Positions 10,457 through 19,502 of a stretch of 64,000 bases of DNA are shown here, one piece after another. This DNA comes from Micromonospora sp. WMMD1102 (GTDB lineage Bacteria > Actinomycetota > Actinomycetes > Mycobacteriales > Micromonosporaceae), in assembly GCF_029626265.1 (NCBI RefSeq), contig NZ_JARUBN010000001.1, positions 6,575,001 through 6,639,000 on the forward strand, in the 5' to 3' direction. The notes under the pieces are model-generated. The model did no database searches and had not been told where the DNA came from. It saw nothing but the letters and a program-made list of their open reading frames with translations. The translations under genes and the position numbers were made by a program. How positions within the stretch are numbered: the first letter of the stretch is position 1; each line of letters starts with the position of its first letter.

Positions 10457-11029
10457 ATGACCGCGGCCCTGAACGATCCGTACCCGCCCAGCGGCGGGTG
10501 GACCACCGACGACCTCGACGCCATGCCCGACGACGGCCACCGCCGCGAGCTTCTCGACGGAGTCTTGATCATGTCGCCCTCCCCCACCGCGGCACACCAG
10601 ACCATCGCCGGCCGTCTGATGGTCGCGCTCGAAGAGGACTGCCCCGACCAGTACGACGTGACCCAGGCCGTCGAGGTGCGGCTCAGCCAGCGCCGCTCGT
10701 TCATCCCGGACGTGCTGGTCAGCACGGCCACCGCGGCGGCCCGCCGGACCGCCCGGTACGAGCCGCACGAGGTGGTACTCGCCGTCGAGATCGTCTCGGA
10801 CAGCTCGGAGAGCATGGACCGGTTCACCAAGCCGGCCCTCTACGCCAGGGCCGGCATACCGTTCTACTGGCGGATCGAGACGAAGCACGGGCTGGTCGTG
10901 CACACCAACCGGCTGGACCCGGTCGAGGAGGTCTACGTCGAGACGGGCCGGTGGACGAAGTTCGTCGACACCGGCGAGCCCTGGCCGATCAACCTGCCGA
11001 TCAGCCGGCTGACCCCCCGGCACCTGTAG
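10457..11029 (+). CDS. Uma2-family (DUF820) putative restriction-like endonuclease
   Basis: The protein has 190 residues. The PD-(D/E)XK-type signature of the Uma2 family is visible: [20 protein letters not shown], then FIPDVLV (Asp), then [17 protein letters not shown] (Glu of the active site) and [17 protein letters not shown]. Members are scattered, often multicopy and functionally undefined. The start at ATG 10457 follows GAGAGGG; an upstream ATG at 10412 has no site. It lies divergently between nuoI and nuoH, breaking the complex I set, which suggests a later insertion into the region. Confidence 0.85.
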   Translation: MTAALNDPYPPSGGWTTDDLDAMPDDGHRRELLDGVLIMSPSPTAAHQTIAGRLMVALEEDCPDQYDVTQAVEVRLSQRRSFIPDVLVSTATAAARRTARYEPHEVVLAVEIVSDSSESMDRFTKPALYARAGIPFYWRIETKHGLVVHTNRLDPVEEVYVETGRWTKFVDTGEPWPINLPISRLTPRHL

Positions 11030-11169
11030 CCCAACCCGGCTCGCCGCCCCGCGCATCGCTCCGGCGACGACGGACATCGCGGGTGGGGCGGGGGTCGCGA
11101 ACGGCCGCACACTGCTCTCGCAGAGCGGCGCGGAGCCCGTCCGCGCCGCCCGGACGAGGGGGTGGCGGC

Positions 11170-11508
11170 GTGGAACTCGACGCACGCGAGGCGCTGGTCC
11201 TCAGCGGCCATCTGGACGTCGCGGCGGACGGCCCGCCGCTACCCGCCGAGGTCGTCCGGACACGACTTGTCGAAACGATCCGGCTGCATCGGATGATCGG
11301 CGGATTGTGTCAGGCGTGTGGCGAGCGGGCCGGTCCAGGCGGCCGGTGCTTCAAAGCCGCGATAGCGGTGGAATGGTGCCGGCAAAACCCGACGACGTTT
11401 CTCGATCAGTCGGTTCCCGGGGTCGTGGAGTCGGACCGTCGCGGCAACGACGGCCCGACTCCACGACCCCGGGCCGCCGCCACCCGGCCGAGCGGCCCGA
11501 AGCGGTGA
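11170..11508 (+). CDS. Small Cys-containing protein (CX2CX9C)
   Basis: A GTG at 11170 with GAGGGGG 7 nt upstream opens a 112-residue frame. Residues 1-45 are helical ([16 protein letters not shown]), followed by [14 protein letters not shown], a possible zinc knuckle, and a short amphipathic helix ([10 protein letters not shown]). The C-terminal 40 residues are Arg/Pro-rich and are encoded across a strong DNA hairpin, so this end may be non-functional. The same helix, CX2CX9C and helix layout occurs at 25122-25397. I know no defined function. It could belong to the small DNA- or protein-binding zinc proteins common in actinomycetes. Confidence 0.6.
   Translation: MELDAREALVLSGHLDVAADGPPLPAEVVRTRLVETIRLHRMIGGLCQACGERAGPGGRCFKAAIAVEWCRQNPTTFLDQSVPGVVESDRRGNDGPTPRPRAAATRPSGPKR
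11416..11473. terminator. Strong hairpin between the small CX2CX9C gene and nuoH
   Basis: The arms 11416-11434 and 11455-11473 are perfectly complementary over 19 bp (core GGGGTCGTGGAGTC / GACTCCACGACCCC), and the inner segment adds CCGTCG/CGACGG. It lies at the 3' ends of two convergent genes (stops at 11508 and 11557), the expected place for a bidirectional terminator. Confidence 0.75.
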
Positions 11509-11556
11509 CCTCGACGCGTCCGACCATCGTCGCCATTCGCGGCTGGGCGCCCGGGA

Positions 11557-12525
11557 TCAGGCGATCGCCAACTTCACCCCGGCGGTCAGCACCAGCTGGC
11601 CGAGCGCCACCGGGACCAACACCAGCCAGCAGAGCCGCTGCAACTGGTCCTCGCGCAGCCGGGGGTACGTCACCCGGAACCAGATGATCACGAACGAGAC
11701 GGCGAAGACCTTCAGCAGGGTCCAGAGCCAGCCGAGGTACTCGTCACCGAACGGCCCCTGCCAACCGCCGAGGAACAGCACCGTGGTCAGCGCGGCGATC
11801 ACCACGATGCCGACGTACTCGGCGAGCAGGAAGAAGGCGAACCGGAGACCCGTGTACTCGGTCATGTACCCGAAGACCAGTTCGGAGTCGGCGATCGGCA
11901 TGTCGAACGGCGGGCGGCGGATCTCGGCGAGCCCGGCGACGAAGAAGACCACCATCGCCGGGGCCTGCCAGAGCAGCCACCACGGCTGCCACGCCTGCAC
12001 GATGCCGGGCAGGCTCAGCGTGCCGGCCGCCATCGCCACACTTGCCGCCGCGAGCACCAGCGGCAGTTCGTAGCCGAGCAACTGGGCGGCGCCCCGGAGC
12101 CCGCCGAGCAGGCTGTACTTGTTGGCCGAGGCCCAGGCCGACATGAGTACCGCGACCACCCCGACGCCGACCACCGCGAGCACGAAGAAGAGCCCGATGT
12201 CCAGCGGCTGCCCGACCAGGTCGTTCGGGCCGAGCGGGATCACCAGCAATGCCAGCAGGTACGGCACCAGCGCCACCACCGGGGCGAGCCGGAACACCGC
12301 CCGGTCCGCCTCGCGCGGGGTGATGTCCTCCTTCTGCACGAACTTGACGCCGTCGGCGATCAACTGTGCCCAGCCGTGGAAGCCACCCGCGTACATCGGG
12401 CCGAGCCGGCCCTGCATGTGCGCCATCACCTTGTGCTCGGCCTGCCCGACCACCAGCGGCAGGACCAGGAACGCCGCCACCACCCCGACGACCCGGACCA
12501 GCAGTTCCAGCCAGAGCGGCATCAC
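11557..12525 (-). CDS. nuoH: NADH-quinone oxidoreductase subunit H
   Basis: This membrane subunit forms the quinone chamber at the junction of the peripheral and membrane arms of complex I. It has 322 residues and eight helices. The hallmark loop AEIRRPPFDMPIADSELVFG and YMTEYTGLRFAFFLLAEY is present, as is QAEHKVMAHMQGRLGPMYAG near the N-terminus. The start is GTG at 12525 or ATG at 12522, overlapping the nuoC stop. In the standard order nuoD, E, F and G would sit between C and H; here there is no room for them. Confidence 0.95.
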   Translation of the reverse strand: MMPLWLELLVRVVGVVAAFLVLPLVVGQAEHKVMAHMQGRLGPMYAGGFHGWAQLIADGVKFVQKEDITPREADRAVFRLAPVVALVPYLLALLVIPLGPNDLVGQPLDIGLFFVLAVVGVGVVAVLMSAWASANKYSLLGGLRGAAQLLGYELPLVLAAASVAMAAGTLSLPGIVQAWQPWWLLWQAPAMVVFFVAGLAEIRRPPFDMPIADSELVFGYMTEYTGLRFAFFLLAEYVGIVVIAALTTVLFLGGWQGPFGDEYLGWLWTLLKVFAVSFVIIWFRVTYPRLREDQLQRLCWLVLVPVALGQLVLTAGVKLAIA

Positions 12526-13304
12526 GCGCCCCCGTCCCGGCGCTCCGGCTCCGCCGCCCCGGCCCCGCCAGCCACCCCGCCGCCGCCATCATCCGGCGAC
12601 CCCGAGGCAGACCGGGCCGGCGGCCCCGACGCGGGCGCGGCCGGCGGGGTGCGGCGCGGCGGTCTGTTGGCCGGGGAGGTCCGGGCGGGCGGGCCGGAGG
12701 CGGGTGCGGCGGAGACGGGTACGGCGGCGGCCACCCCCCACTCCCCAGGTGCCGGTACGCCCGGTGGGCGCATCGCCTGCCGCCGGGTGGTACCCGCCTC
12801 GGACTCGCCCGGCTCCTTCGCACCCGGCCACGCCTTCGCCACCCGGGAGGCGAGCACGAACTCCTTGCGCAGCGGATGCCCCTCGAACTCCGGCGGCAGC
12901 AGCAGGGGCGCCAGGCCGGGATGGCCGGCGAAGTCGACGCCGAACATCTCGTGCGTCTCCCGCTCGTGCCAGGCCGCCCCCGGATAGAGGTCCACCACGG
13001 ACCCGACGGTCGCGGCGTCCCGGGGCACCCGGGTCCGGAGCAGCACGCCGTGCCGGTGCCGGGTCGACCAGAGGTGCGCCACCACGTCGAACCCGCCGTC
13101 CAACTCGTCGACGGCGGAGAGCCAGTCGAAGAAGTCGCAGGCCAGCTCGGTGTCGTCCCGGACCGCCCGGACCGCGTCCCGCCACCGGCCGGCCGGTACG
13201 TCGACGGTCGCCCGCGCGTACGCCTGGCCGCCGGACTGCCCGACGGTCGTCTCCGCATCCGCGAGCAGGGTGGCCAACCGGTCACCGACCTGTTCCGGGG
13301 TCAT
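12522..13304 (-). CDS. nuoC: NADH-quinone oxidoreductase subunit C (30 kDa) with long tail
   Basis: This 30-kDa peripheral-arm subunit supports the iron-sulfur core. It has about 260 residues. The signature PGAAWHERETHEMFGVDF is followed by EFEGHPLRKEFVLASR, matching the family motif ERE..DMFGI..GHP..RK. The last 100 residues are Pro/Ala/Gly-rich (SPANRPPRRTPPAAPASG) and are not part of the family fold. I chose the ATG at 13304; a TTG at 13364 would extend it by 20 residues. It is divergent from the dehydrogenase gene at 13406 and translationally coupled to nuoH. Confidence 0.92.
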   Translation of the reverse strand: MTPEQVGDRLATLLADAETTVGQSGGQAYARATVDVPAGRWRDAVRAVRDDTELACDFFDWLSAVDELDGGFDVVAHLWSTRHRHGVLLRTRVPRDAATVGSVVDLYPGAAWHERETHEMFGVDFAGHPGLAPLLLPPEFEGHPLRKEFVLASRVAKAWPGAKEPGESEAGTTRRQAMRPPGVPAPGEWGVAAAVPVSAAPASGPPARTSPANRPPRRTPPAAPASGPPARSASGSPDDGGGGVAGGAGAAEPERRDGGA

Positions 13305-13405
13305 GTCCGCGATCCTAGGGCCATCTCCGGCCGTACCGCCGGGCCCGGACGGGTTATTCGGCAACTCCCGGCGTACCGGACAGTCCGGGAGGGAAGAATG
13401 ACCAG

Positions 13406-14452
13406 GTGCGTGCGATTACCGTGACCCCGGGCCGGGCCGGCTCGCTGCGACTGGCCGACGACTTCCCGGAGCCGAGCCCCGAAGAGGGCGCGGTGCTGGT
13501 GGAGGCCGTCGCGGTCGGTGTCTGCGGCACCGACCGCGAGATCATCGACGGCGATTACGGCGAGCCGCCGCCCGGCAGCACCGAACTGGTGCTCGGGCAC
13601 GAGTCGCTGGGCCGGGTGCTGGAGGACCCGAGCGGCTCGCTCGCCCCCGGTGACCTGGTCGCCGGGATCGTCCGGCACCCGGACCCGGTGCCCTGCACCA
13701 ACTGCGCGGTCGGCGAGTGGGACATGTGCCGCAACGGTCTCTACACCGAGCACGGCATCAAGTGCCTCCAGGGTTTCGCCCGGGACCGCTGGCGGGTCTC
13801 GCCGAAGTTCGCCGTACGCCTCGACCCGGCCCTCGCCGAGCTGGGCATGCTGCTCGAACCGACGAGTGTGGTGGCGAAGGCGTGGGAGCACATCGAGCGG
13901 ATCGGCGCCCGCGCCGCCTGGGAACCGAAACGGGTACTGGTGGCCGGGGCGGGACCGATCGGCCTGCTGGCCGCCCTGCTCGCCGCGCAGCGCGGCCACG
14001 AGTTGCACGTGCTGAACCGCTCGGCGAACGGCGAGAAGCCGGCCCTGGTGGAGGCGCTCGGCGGCCAGTTCCACACCGGCAGCATCCCCGAGCTGGGCGT
14101 GGAGTTCGACATCGTGCTGGAGTGCACCGGCGCCCCGACGGTGGTGCTGGACGCGATGTGCCAGGCGGCGCCGAACGGGATCGTCTGCCTGACCGGCGTC
14201 TCCTCCGGCGGGCGGACGATCGACTTCGACGCGGGCGCGCTCAACCGCGAACTGGTGCTGGAGAACAACGTCGTCTTCGGCACCGTGAACGCGAACCGGC
14301 GGCACTGGGAACTCGCCGCCGAGGCGCTCGCCGCCGCCGACCGGGACTGGCTGGCCAGGATGGTCACCCGGCGGGTGCCGGTCGACAGGTATGCCGAGGC
14401 GTACGCCTCGGAGCCCGACGACATCAAGGTGGTGCTGGAGTTCCCGCACTGA
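13406..14452 (+). CDS. Zinc-dependent glucose 1-dehydrogenase-like alcohol dehydrogenase
   Basis: This is a medium-chain zinc oxidoreductase of 348 residues, most like the glucose 1-dehydrogenase branch that oxidises aldoses with NAD(P)+. Catalytic zinc ligands are visible: Cys40 in VGVCGTDREI, His-Glu in LVLGHESLG and Glu in LLEPTSVVAKAW. A structural zinc set is seen in PDPVPCTNCAVGEWDMC. The nucleotide site is VLVAGAGPIGLLAALLA. The start is GTG at 13406 with GGAGGGAAG upstream. It reads away from nuoC, sharing its promoter region. A link to reduced cofactor supply for the respiratory set is possible but unproven, as is the true sugar substrate. Confidence 0.85.
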   Translation: MRAITVTPGRAGSLRLADDFPEPSPEEGAVLVEAVAVGVCGTDREIIDGDYGEPPPGSTELVLGHESLGRVLEDPSGSLAPGDLVAGIVRHPDPVPCTNCAVGEWDMCRNGLYTEHGIKCLQGFARDRWRVSPKFAVRLDPALAELGMLLEPTSVVAKAWEHIERIGARAAWEPKRVLVAGAGPIGLLAALLAAQRGHELHVLNRSANGEKPALVEALGGQFHTGSIPELGVEFDIVLECTGAPTVVLDAMCQAAPNGIVCLTGVSSGGRTIDFDAGALNRELVLENNVVFGTVNANRRHWELAAEALAAADRDWLARMVTRRVPVDRYAEAYASEPDDIKVVLEFPH

Positions 14453-14495
14453 CCGACGACCACGGGAACGGTCGGCACCGACGGCACGGGACCGG

Positions 14496-16385
14496 CTAGC
14501 CTCCGGGCCGGGGCGCGCAGGTGGTGACCAGGTCCAGTTCCAGCGTCGTGGCCCGGTCGTCGGTGACCTGGACCGGGCTGGCGGTCCTCGGCCCGGCGTT
14601 CCCGTCGGCCGGTAGCCCGTACCAGCAGGTGGTGGCGGCCTCGGCGTACTCGACGTGCACCTGTTGGGTGCGGTGGCCGGGCAGGACGAACCGGCCGTCC
14701 GGGCCCGGGTGCGCCGGCCCGGCCCCCGCGACGTCCCCGGTCCGGTGGTGGTACGTCCAGACGTACCCGGAACCGGCCGGCACGCCGCGCCGGGTGAGGG
14801 TGCCGGCCAGGCTGCCCCCGGCGACCAGCCGGGCCGGCAGTTCGGCGGTCCGGCCGGCGGCGACCGGGGTGAGTCGGGCGGTCAGCCGGTCGGCGACGTC
14901 CCCGGACCACTGCCAGGCGTACCCGTTGCCCGGAGGCGGGACGAACTGCACCGGCCAGGAGTACGGGCCGAGGTCGTCGATCGTGTAGCGGCCGTCCGGT
15001 CCCGAGCAGTGCCGGCCGTGCCCGCTGCCCCGGTCGGGCCGGAAGGCGTACGGGTAGGCGCAGACCCCCGGCACCGGCGCCCCGGTCGACGCGTCGGTGA
15101 CGGTGCCGCCGATCGCGCCGGGCGGGTCCATCACGATCGGCGCGATGGCGGCGGTCCGGCCGGCCCTGATCCGCACCCGGGCGGCGAGCCGCTGGTCACC
15201 GGTACCGCCGTTGGGGGTAACCCACTGGGCGCCGTACCGCCGGTCGGTCCGTTCGTACGGGTCGTCGGCCCGGTAGGCATAGAGCTGCACGGTGGCCGAG
15301 TGGTCCAGCGGGCCGATCGCGAGCCGGCCGGTGGCGTCGGAGCAGTAGCCGGGCTGGCCGGCGGACTGCCCGCCCCGACCCGGCACGACCAGCCGGACGC
15401 AGACCCGGTCCACGGGTCCTCCGGTGACCGAGTCCCGGACCGTGCCGGTCAGCCCGGCACCCGCGACCAGCGTCACCGCGGGCCGGGCCACCGCGCCCCG
15501 GACCACCTCGACCGCCGCCGGACGGGCGGGCGGGAAGTGCGAGGGTGCGGCGGTGACGGCCACCTCCCACCGGCCGGGCGGGACCTGGCCGAGCCGGACC
15601 AGCCCGGCGGCCCCGCAGGACTCCACGGTCCGGGTGGGGGCGTCGATCCGGGCACAGGGCCGGGGTACCGGTGCTCCGGTCGCCGCGTCGGTGACCCGCA
15701 CCTCGACGGTGCCGAGTGGCAGCCACGCCTCGTCCAGGGTCAGCGTTCGGGCGTCGGCCAGCGGGTAGGTTCCGGCGTCCGTCCGGTCCTCCCGGCCCGG
15801 CAGCCACTGGGTGCCGTGCACGTCGTCGAAGAGGGAGACCTGGTAGCGGCCGGGCCGAAGGTTGCCGATCTGGTAGCGGCCGTCCCCGTCCGGCGTGGCG
15901 TACGCCAGCGCGTGCCAGTCCCGGTCGGTGGCCCAGACGGTGACCGTGGCGTCGGCCGGGGCGCCGGAGTCGTCCACCACCCGCCCCCGCAGGGTGCCGG
16001 CGCCGGTGCCGAGCACCACGTCGCGTTCCAGCACCGTGTCGCCGGGCACCCAGACGGTCTCGGCGTTGCCGTAGTCGGGTGCGTCCGGCCACCAGTGGGT
16101 GCGGTGGCCGGGGGCGGTCACCCGGACCCGGTAGCCGAGGTCGGTCGGCACCCCGCTGATCGAGTACCGGCCGGCGGGATCGGTGCAGAAGGTGGCCTGT
16201 TCCACCGTCTCGGTGCGGAGCAGCGCGAGACAGGCGCCGGGCACCGGGCGGCCGTGTTCGGTGCGGACCGTGCCGGCGTAGCCGGCGGAGGTCTGTGCGA
16301 CCGGCGCGGCCGCCGCCGGTGTGGTCGGCAGGCAGAGCGCCACTACCAGCACTCCGGCCATAGAAGTCACCCAACGCAGTTCCAT
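14496..16385 (-). CDS. Secreted carboxypeptidase-regulatory-like repeat protein
   Basis: The 629-residue protein has a clear signal peptide (MELRWVTSMAGVLVVALCLP through about residue 27, AAA before PVAQTS). The mature part is a series of beta-sandwich modules that start with phrases such as YAGTVRTEHGRPVPGACLAL, LRGRVVDDSGAPADATVTVW, LTGTVRDSVTGGPVDRVCV and IGGTVTDASTGAPVPGVCAY. These are carboxypeptidase-regulatory-like (CarboxypepD_reg/Cna-B) folds, about six in all. Paired cysteines within modules suggest disulfides. No catalytic domain is visible, so it is probably an exported adhesive or scaffold protein. It separates nuoB from nuoC and faces the dehydrogenase gene tail to tail. Confidence 0.8.
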   Translation of the reverse strand: MELRWVTSMAGVLVVALCLPTTPAAAAPVAQTSAGYAGTVRTEHGRPVPGACLALLRTETVEQATFCTDPAGRYSISGVPTDLGYRVRVTAPGHRTHWWPDAPDYGNAETVWVPGDTVLERDVVLGTGAGTLRGRVVDDSGAPADATVTVWATDRDWHALAYATPDGDGRYQIGNLRPGRYQVSLFDDVHGTQWLPGREDRTDAGTYPLADARTLTLDEAWLPLGTVEVRVTDAATGAPVPRPCARIDAPTRTVESCGAAGLVRLGQVPPGRWEVAVTAAPSHFPPARPAAVEVVRGAVARPAVTLVAGAGLTGTVRDSVTGGPVDRVCVRLVVPGRGGQSAGQPGYCSDATGRLAIGPLDHSATVQLYAYRADDPYERTDRRYGAQWVTPNGGTGDQRLAARVRIRAGRTAAIAPIVMDPPGAIGGTVTDASTGAPVPGVCAYPYAFRPDRGSGHGRHCSGPDGRYTIDDLGPYSWPVQFVPPPGNGYAWQWSGDVADRLTARLTPVAAGRTAELPARLVAGGSLAGTLTRRGVPAGSGYVWTYHHRTGDVAGAGPAHPGPDGRFVLPGHRTQQVHVEYAEAATTCWYGLPADGNAGPRTASPVQVTDDRATTLELDLVTTCAPRPGG

Positions 16386-16507
16386 GAGCCGGGAGAGTAA
16401 TCGTGCCGGTCCCCCGGACGCGGTTCAATCGGTCAACCTGCCAATTCCGGCAGATCAGGCACCAATCGCTACTTTCCGCCGCCGCTGTCCGGACGGTGGA
16501 CGGGAGG

Positions 16508-17086
16508 TCACTGCCGGGCGGCCGGGGGCGGCACCGGAGGCGCGGTGAGCGCGTCGGCGCCGCGCCCGGCCGGTACGCCGCCCCGGTCGGCCGGCGAGGC
16601 CAGCTCGTCCGGCCGGGCCACCCCGCCGGGGCCGGAGCGCTCGGCAGCGATCTTGTCCTGTAGGCGCAGGATGCCGTGCAGCAGTGCCTCGGGGCGCGGC
16701 GGGCAGCCGGGGACGTAGACGTCGACCGGGATGATCTGGTCCACGCCCTTGGTCACCGAGTACGAGTCCCAGTACGGGCCTCCGCAGTTGGAGCAGGCGC
16801 CGAACGAGATCACGTACTTCGGCTCGGGCATCTGGTCGTAGAGCCGCTTGATCGCCGGGGCCATCTTGTCGGTGACCGTCCCGGAGACCACCATCAGGTC
16901 GGCCTGCCGGGGACCGTGCGCGAACGGGATCACGCCGAGCCGGATGAAGTCGTGCCGGCCCATGCTGGTCGCGATGAACTCGATCGCGCAGCAGGCCAGC
17001 CCGAAGTTGAAGACCCAGAGCGAGTAGCGCCGACCCCAGTTGAGCACGAACCGGATCGGCTCGCCGAGCACCGCCGGCAACTGCAC
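16508..17086 (-). CDS. nuoB: NADH-quinone oxidoreductase subunit B (cluster N2)
   Basis: This peripheral-arm subunit holds the terminal 4Fe-4S cluster N2, which reduces quinone. It has 192 residues. The N2 ligands are all present: adjacent Cys-Cys in [17 protein letters not shown], Cys in [16 protein letters not shown] and Cys in [14 protein letters not shown]. The last 45 residues form a Pro/Ala-rich tail. The GTG at 17086 has GGAGGAGG 9 nt upstream and gives the usual start [20 protein letters not shown]. It stands alone: no nuoA upstream, and nuoC lies 3.2 kb downstream beyond two unrelated genes. Confidence 0.95.
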   Translation of the reverse strand: MQLPAVLGEPIRFVLNWGRRYSLWVFNFGLACCAIEFIATSMGRHDFIRLGVIPFAHGPRQADLMVVSGTVTDKMAPAIKRLYDQMPEPKYVISFGACSNCGGPYWDSYSVTKGVDQIIPVDVYVPGCPPRPEALLHGILRLQDKIAAERSGPGGVARPDELASPADRGGVPAGRGADALTAPPVPPPAARQ

Positions 17087-17247
17087 GGTCCACCCCCTCC
17101 TCCGGTCCCCGGTCCACGCCTCCGGTTCCCCGTCGACTCGGCCGGTTCCCCGTCGACAGTGAACCACAGGACGCCGGGTCCCGACCCGGGCCGTCACTCC
17201 AGCTCGGGTCCGGCTCGGGTCCGCTCGGGTCGGGACCGGGTGCCCGG

Positions 17248-18600
17248 TCAGCCCGGCAGGCCCCGCCGGTCCCAGACGAACACGTCCGGCGCCTCGTTGC
17301 CGTCGGACGGCACGAGGTTGGACGCGTAGGACGCGAAGACGACGTGCCGACCGTCCCCGCTGACCTGGCCGGGCAGCACGCTGCCGTTGCCCTGGACACC
17401 GCCGGTGGAGACGCTCACCCGGACCGTCCGCCCCGCCCGGCGATCGTGCAGGAACATGTCCAGGTCCTGGTTGGTGTCCCCGGGCACCAGGTTGGTCGCG
17501 TCCGAGCTGAACGCGACGTACCGGCCGTCGGCGCTGATCGACGGGCCGCGACCGGCGGCGTCGGCCTGGACCCCGTCGGACGAGACGCTCACCATCCGGG
17601 TGGTCCCGGCCCGGCGGTCCCGGACGAACACGTCCGGGAAGTCGTTGGTGTCGCCGGGCACCAGGTTGAGGGCGAACGAGGTGAAGGCCACGTACCGGCC
17701 GTCCGCGCTGATCGCCGGGCTGCGGCTGCCGAGTTCCTCCGCCGGCCCGACCCCCTCGCCCCCGTCGTCGGTCACGCTGACCCGGCTCGTCCGGCCGGTC
17801 CGCCGGTCGTGCACGAAGACGTCCGGCGACAGGTTGGTGTCGCCGGACACCAGGTTCGAGGCGCTGGACGAGAAGGCCACGTAGCGGCCGTCCGCCGAGA
17901 CGGCCGGCTCCTGGCTGAGGTGGTCGCCCTCGGCACCGAGGCTCGACACGCTCACCCTGCCGGTGACGCCGGTGCGCAGGTCGTGGACGAAGACGTCCGA
18001 GATGCCGTTCGTGTCGCCGGGGACCAGGGTGGAGGCCCAGGAGTCGAAGGCGACGTACCGGCCGTCCGCGCTGATCGTCGTACCGCCGGCTCCGCTGTCG
18101 GCCGGGACGCCTGCGGTGGAGACGCTGGCTATCCGGGTCGTGCCGGTACGCCTGTCGTGCACGAACGCGTCCGATTCGTCGTTCGTGTCGCCGGGCACGA
18201 GATTGGACGCCCTGGAGGTGAAGACCACGAACCGGCCGTCGGCGCTGAGTACGGGCTCGACGCTCCAGCCGTCGCCCTGGGTCCCGTCGCTGGCGACGCT
18301 CACCCGGGTCGTACTGCCGGCCACCCGGTCGCGGACGAACACGTCGGAATCCCCGTTGGTGTCCCCCGGCACCAGGTTCGCGGAGTACGACGAGAAGGCC
18401 ACGTACCGCCCGTCCCGGCTGGTCGTGCCGTCGGAACCGCCGGCCTCGCCCTGCTCGCCGGCGCCGGAGACGCTGACCCGGCTGGTCGTGCCGTGACCCG
18501 GTGCCGGACCGGCCGCCGGAGAACCGGGGGTTCCGTCGGCGCCGCCGGGTGGTACGGCCAGCATCGCCGCCAGGGCCAGGGACAGCGCAGCACTGATCAT
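17248..18600 (-). CDS. Secreted seven-bladed TolB-like beta-propeller protein
   Basis: The 450-residue protein starts with a signal peptide ([20 protein letters not shown]). Seven repeats of about 53 residues follow, each built as [19 protein letters not shown] then [10 protein letters not shown] then a RVSVS strand; the last blade ends at [12 protein letters not shown]. An N-terminal strand [11 protein letters not shown] would close the ring, the usual propeller latch. This is the WD40-like/PD40 (TolB) fold. DTN and DGR turns suggest calcium or loop stabilisation. No enzyme motif is seen. The ATG at 18600 has GGAGGTGAGG upstream. Its role is unknown, probably extracellular binding. Confidence 0.85.
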   Translation of the reverse strand: MISAALSLALAAMLAVPPGGADGTPGSPAAGPAPGHGTTSRVSVSGAGEQGEAGGSDGTTSRDGRYVAFSSYSANLVPGDTNGDSDVFVRDRVAGSTTRVSVASDGTQGDGWSVEPVLSADGRFVVFTSRASNLVPGDTNDESDAFVHDRRTGTTRIASVSTAGVPADSGAGGTTISADGRYVAFDSWASTLVPGDTNGISDVFVHDLRTGVTGRVSVSSLGAEGDHLSQEPAVSADGRYVAFSSSASNLVSGDTNLSPDVFVHDRRTGRTSRVSVTDDGGEGVGPAEELGSRSPAISADGRYVAFTSFALNLVPGDTNDFPDVFVRDRRAGTTRMVSVSSDGVQADAAGRGPSISADGRYVAFSSDATNLVPGDTNQDLDMFLHDRRAGRTVRVSVSTGGVQGNGSVLPGQVSGDGRHVVFASYASNLVPSDGNEAPDVFVWDRRGLPG

Positions 18601-18753
18601 CGGGGCCTCACCTCCGGTCGACGCGCACACGTTGCCGTGCGTCGATCGCCAGGCTAGGCCGACCGGGCAACGCGACGGTCCGATCGGGGCGGAACCTCCG
18701 GCAACGGGACGGTCCGAGCGGCGCGGGGACTCCGGGCAGGGCGACGGGTCCGG

Positions 18754-19398
18754 TCAGCGGGCCGGTCCGGCCGGGGGCAGCATCTTCAGCATCTGGTCGA
18801 TCTGCGCGGTCCGGGACATGTCGATCCGCCGGGCCAGCTCGCGCATCTCGGGGTGGCTGCCGGCCCTCGTCTCCGTCCGGGCCAGCTCGACGGCGCTGTG
18901 CTGGTGCCCGATCAGTAGGTTGAGGAAGTCCGTCTCGAACCTCGCCCCGCTGGTCCGGGCCAGCGCGGCGAGCTGCGCCGGGTCGAGTACCGGCAGTCCG
19001 CCGTGGTCGGCGTGCGCGTGCGCGGCCGGGTCCGCCGACGGGCTCCGGCCCCAACCGCGCAGCCAGTCCCGCATGGTTTGCTGCTCGGCCTCCTGGGTGA
19101 CCTCGATCGCGGCGGCCAGGATCTTCAGCTCCTCCTGCCGGGCCCGCTCGGGTGCCAGCCGGACCAGGGCCAGCCCCTGACCGTGCGAGGTCACCATCAT
19201 CTGCAGGAACATCACGTCGGTGTCGTTGACGGCGCCGGCGGGCGCGGTCGCCGGGACGGAGCCCGCCGCCGCCGGGGTGGGACCGGTCGGCGCGGGTGCC
19301 GGCGCCGCCACCGGACCGCCGGTCCCGGCCGGTGCGGGTGCGCAGCCGGCGAGCAGCGCCAGCGTCGCGACGATCAGGGTACGGCGGAAGCGCTTCAT
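18754..19398 (-). CDS. DUF305 lipoprotein
   Basis: The 214-residue protein carries a lipoprotein signal (MKRFRRTLIVATLALLAGC, lipid on Cys19), a Pro/Ala-rich linker, then two DUF305 ferritin-like helical halves. Hallmarks are DTDVMFLQMMVTSHGQGLAL and ETDFLNLLIGHQHSAVELA, each with the Met/His pairs that in this family are thought to bind metal such as copper. It also has an internal HAHADHGG segment. It is surface-exposed on the membrane. It lies downstream of the LPMO gene but is separated from it by a hairpin, so it is probably independently expressed. A link between its possible copper binding and the copper-dependent LPMO is speculative. Confidence 0.88.
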   Translation of the reverse strand: MKRFRRTLIVATLALLAGCAPAPAGTGGPVAAPAPAPTGPTPAAAGSVPATAPAGAVNDTDVMFLQMMVTSHGQGLALVRLAPERARQEELKILAAAIEVTQEAEQQTMRDWLRGWGRSPSADPAAHAHADHGGLPVLDPAQLAALARTSGARFETDFLNLLIGHQHSAVELARTETRAGSHPEMRELARRIDMSRTAQIDQMLKMLPPAGPAR

Positions 19399-19437
19399 GC
19401 CCTCGTCTCCTGGTACGGCCTTGGGAGCGGACCTGTG

Positions 19438-19476
19438 GCGGATACGGACCCGCAGGGGGTACGGGTCCGTATCCGC
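19438..19476 (-). terminator. Terminator hairpin after the LPMO gene
   Basis: GCGGATACGGACCC at 19438-19451 is perfectly complementary to GGGTCCGTATCCGC at 19463-19476, with an 11-nt loop. It starts 27 nt beyond the LPMO stop codon (19503) and before the DUF305 gene. Confidence 0.8.
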
Positions 19477-19502
19477 GACGGGTACGTCCCGGCGGGCTGG
19501 CG

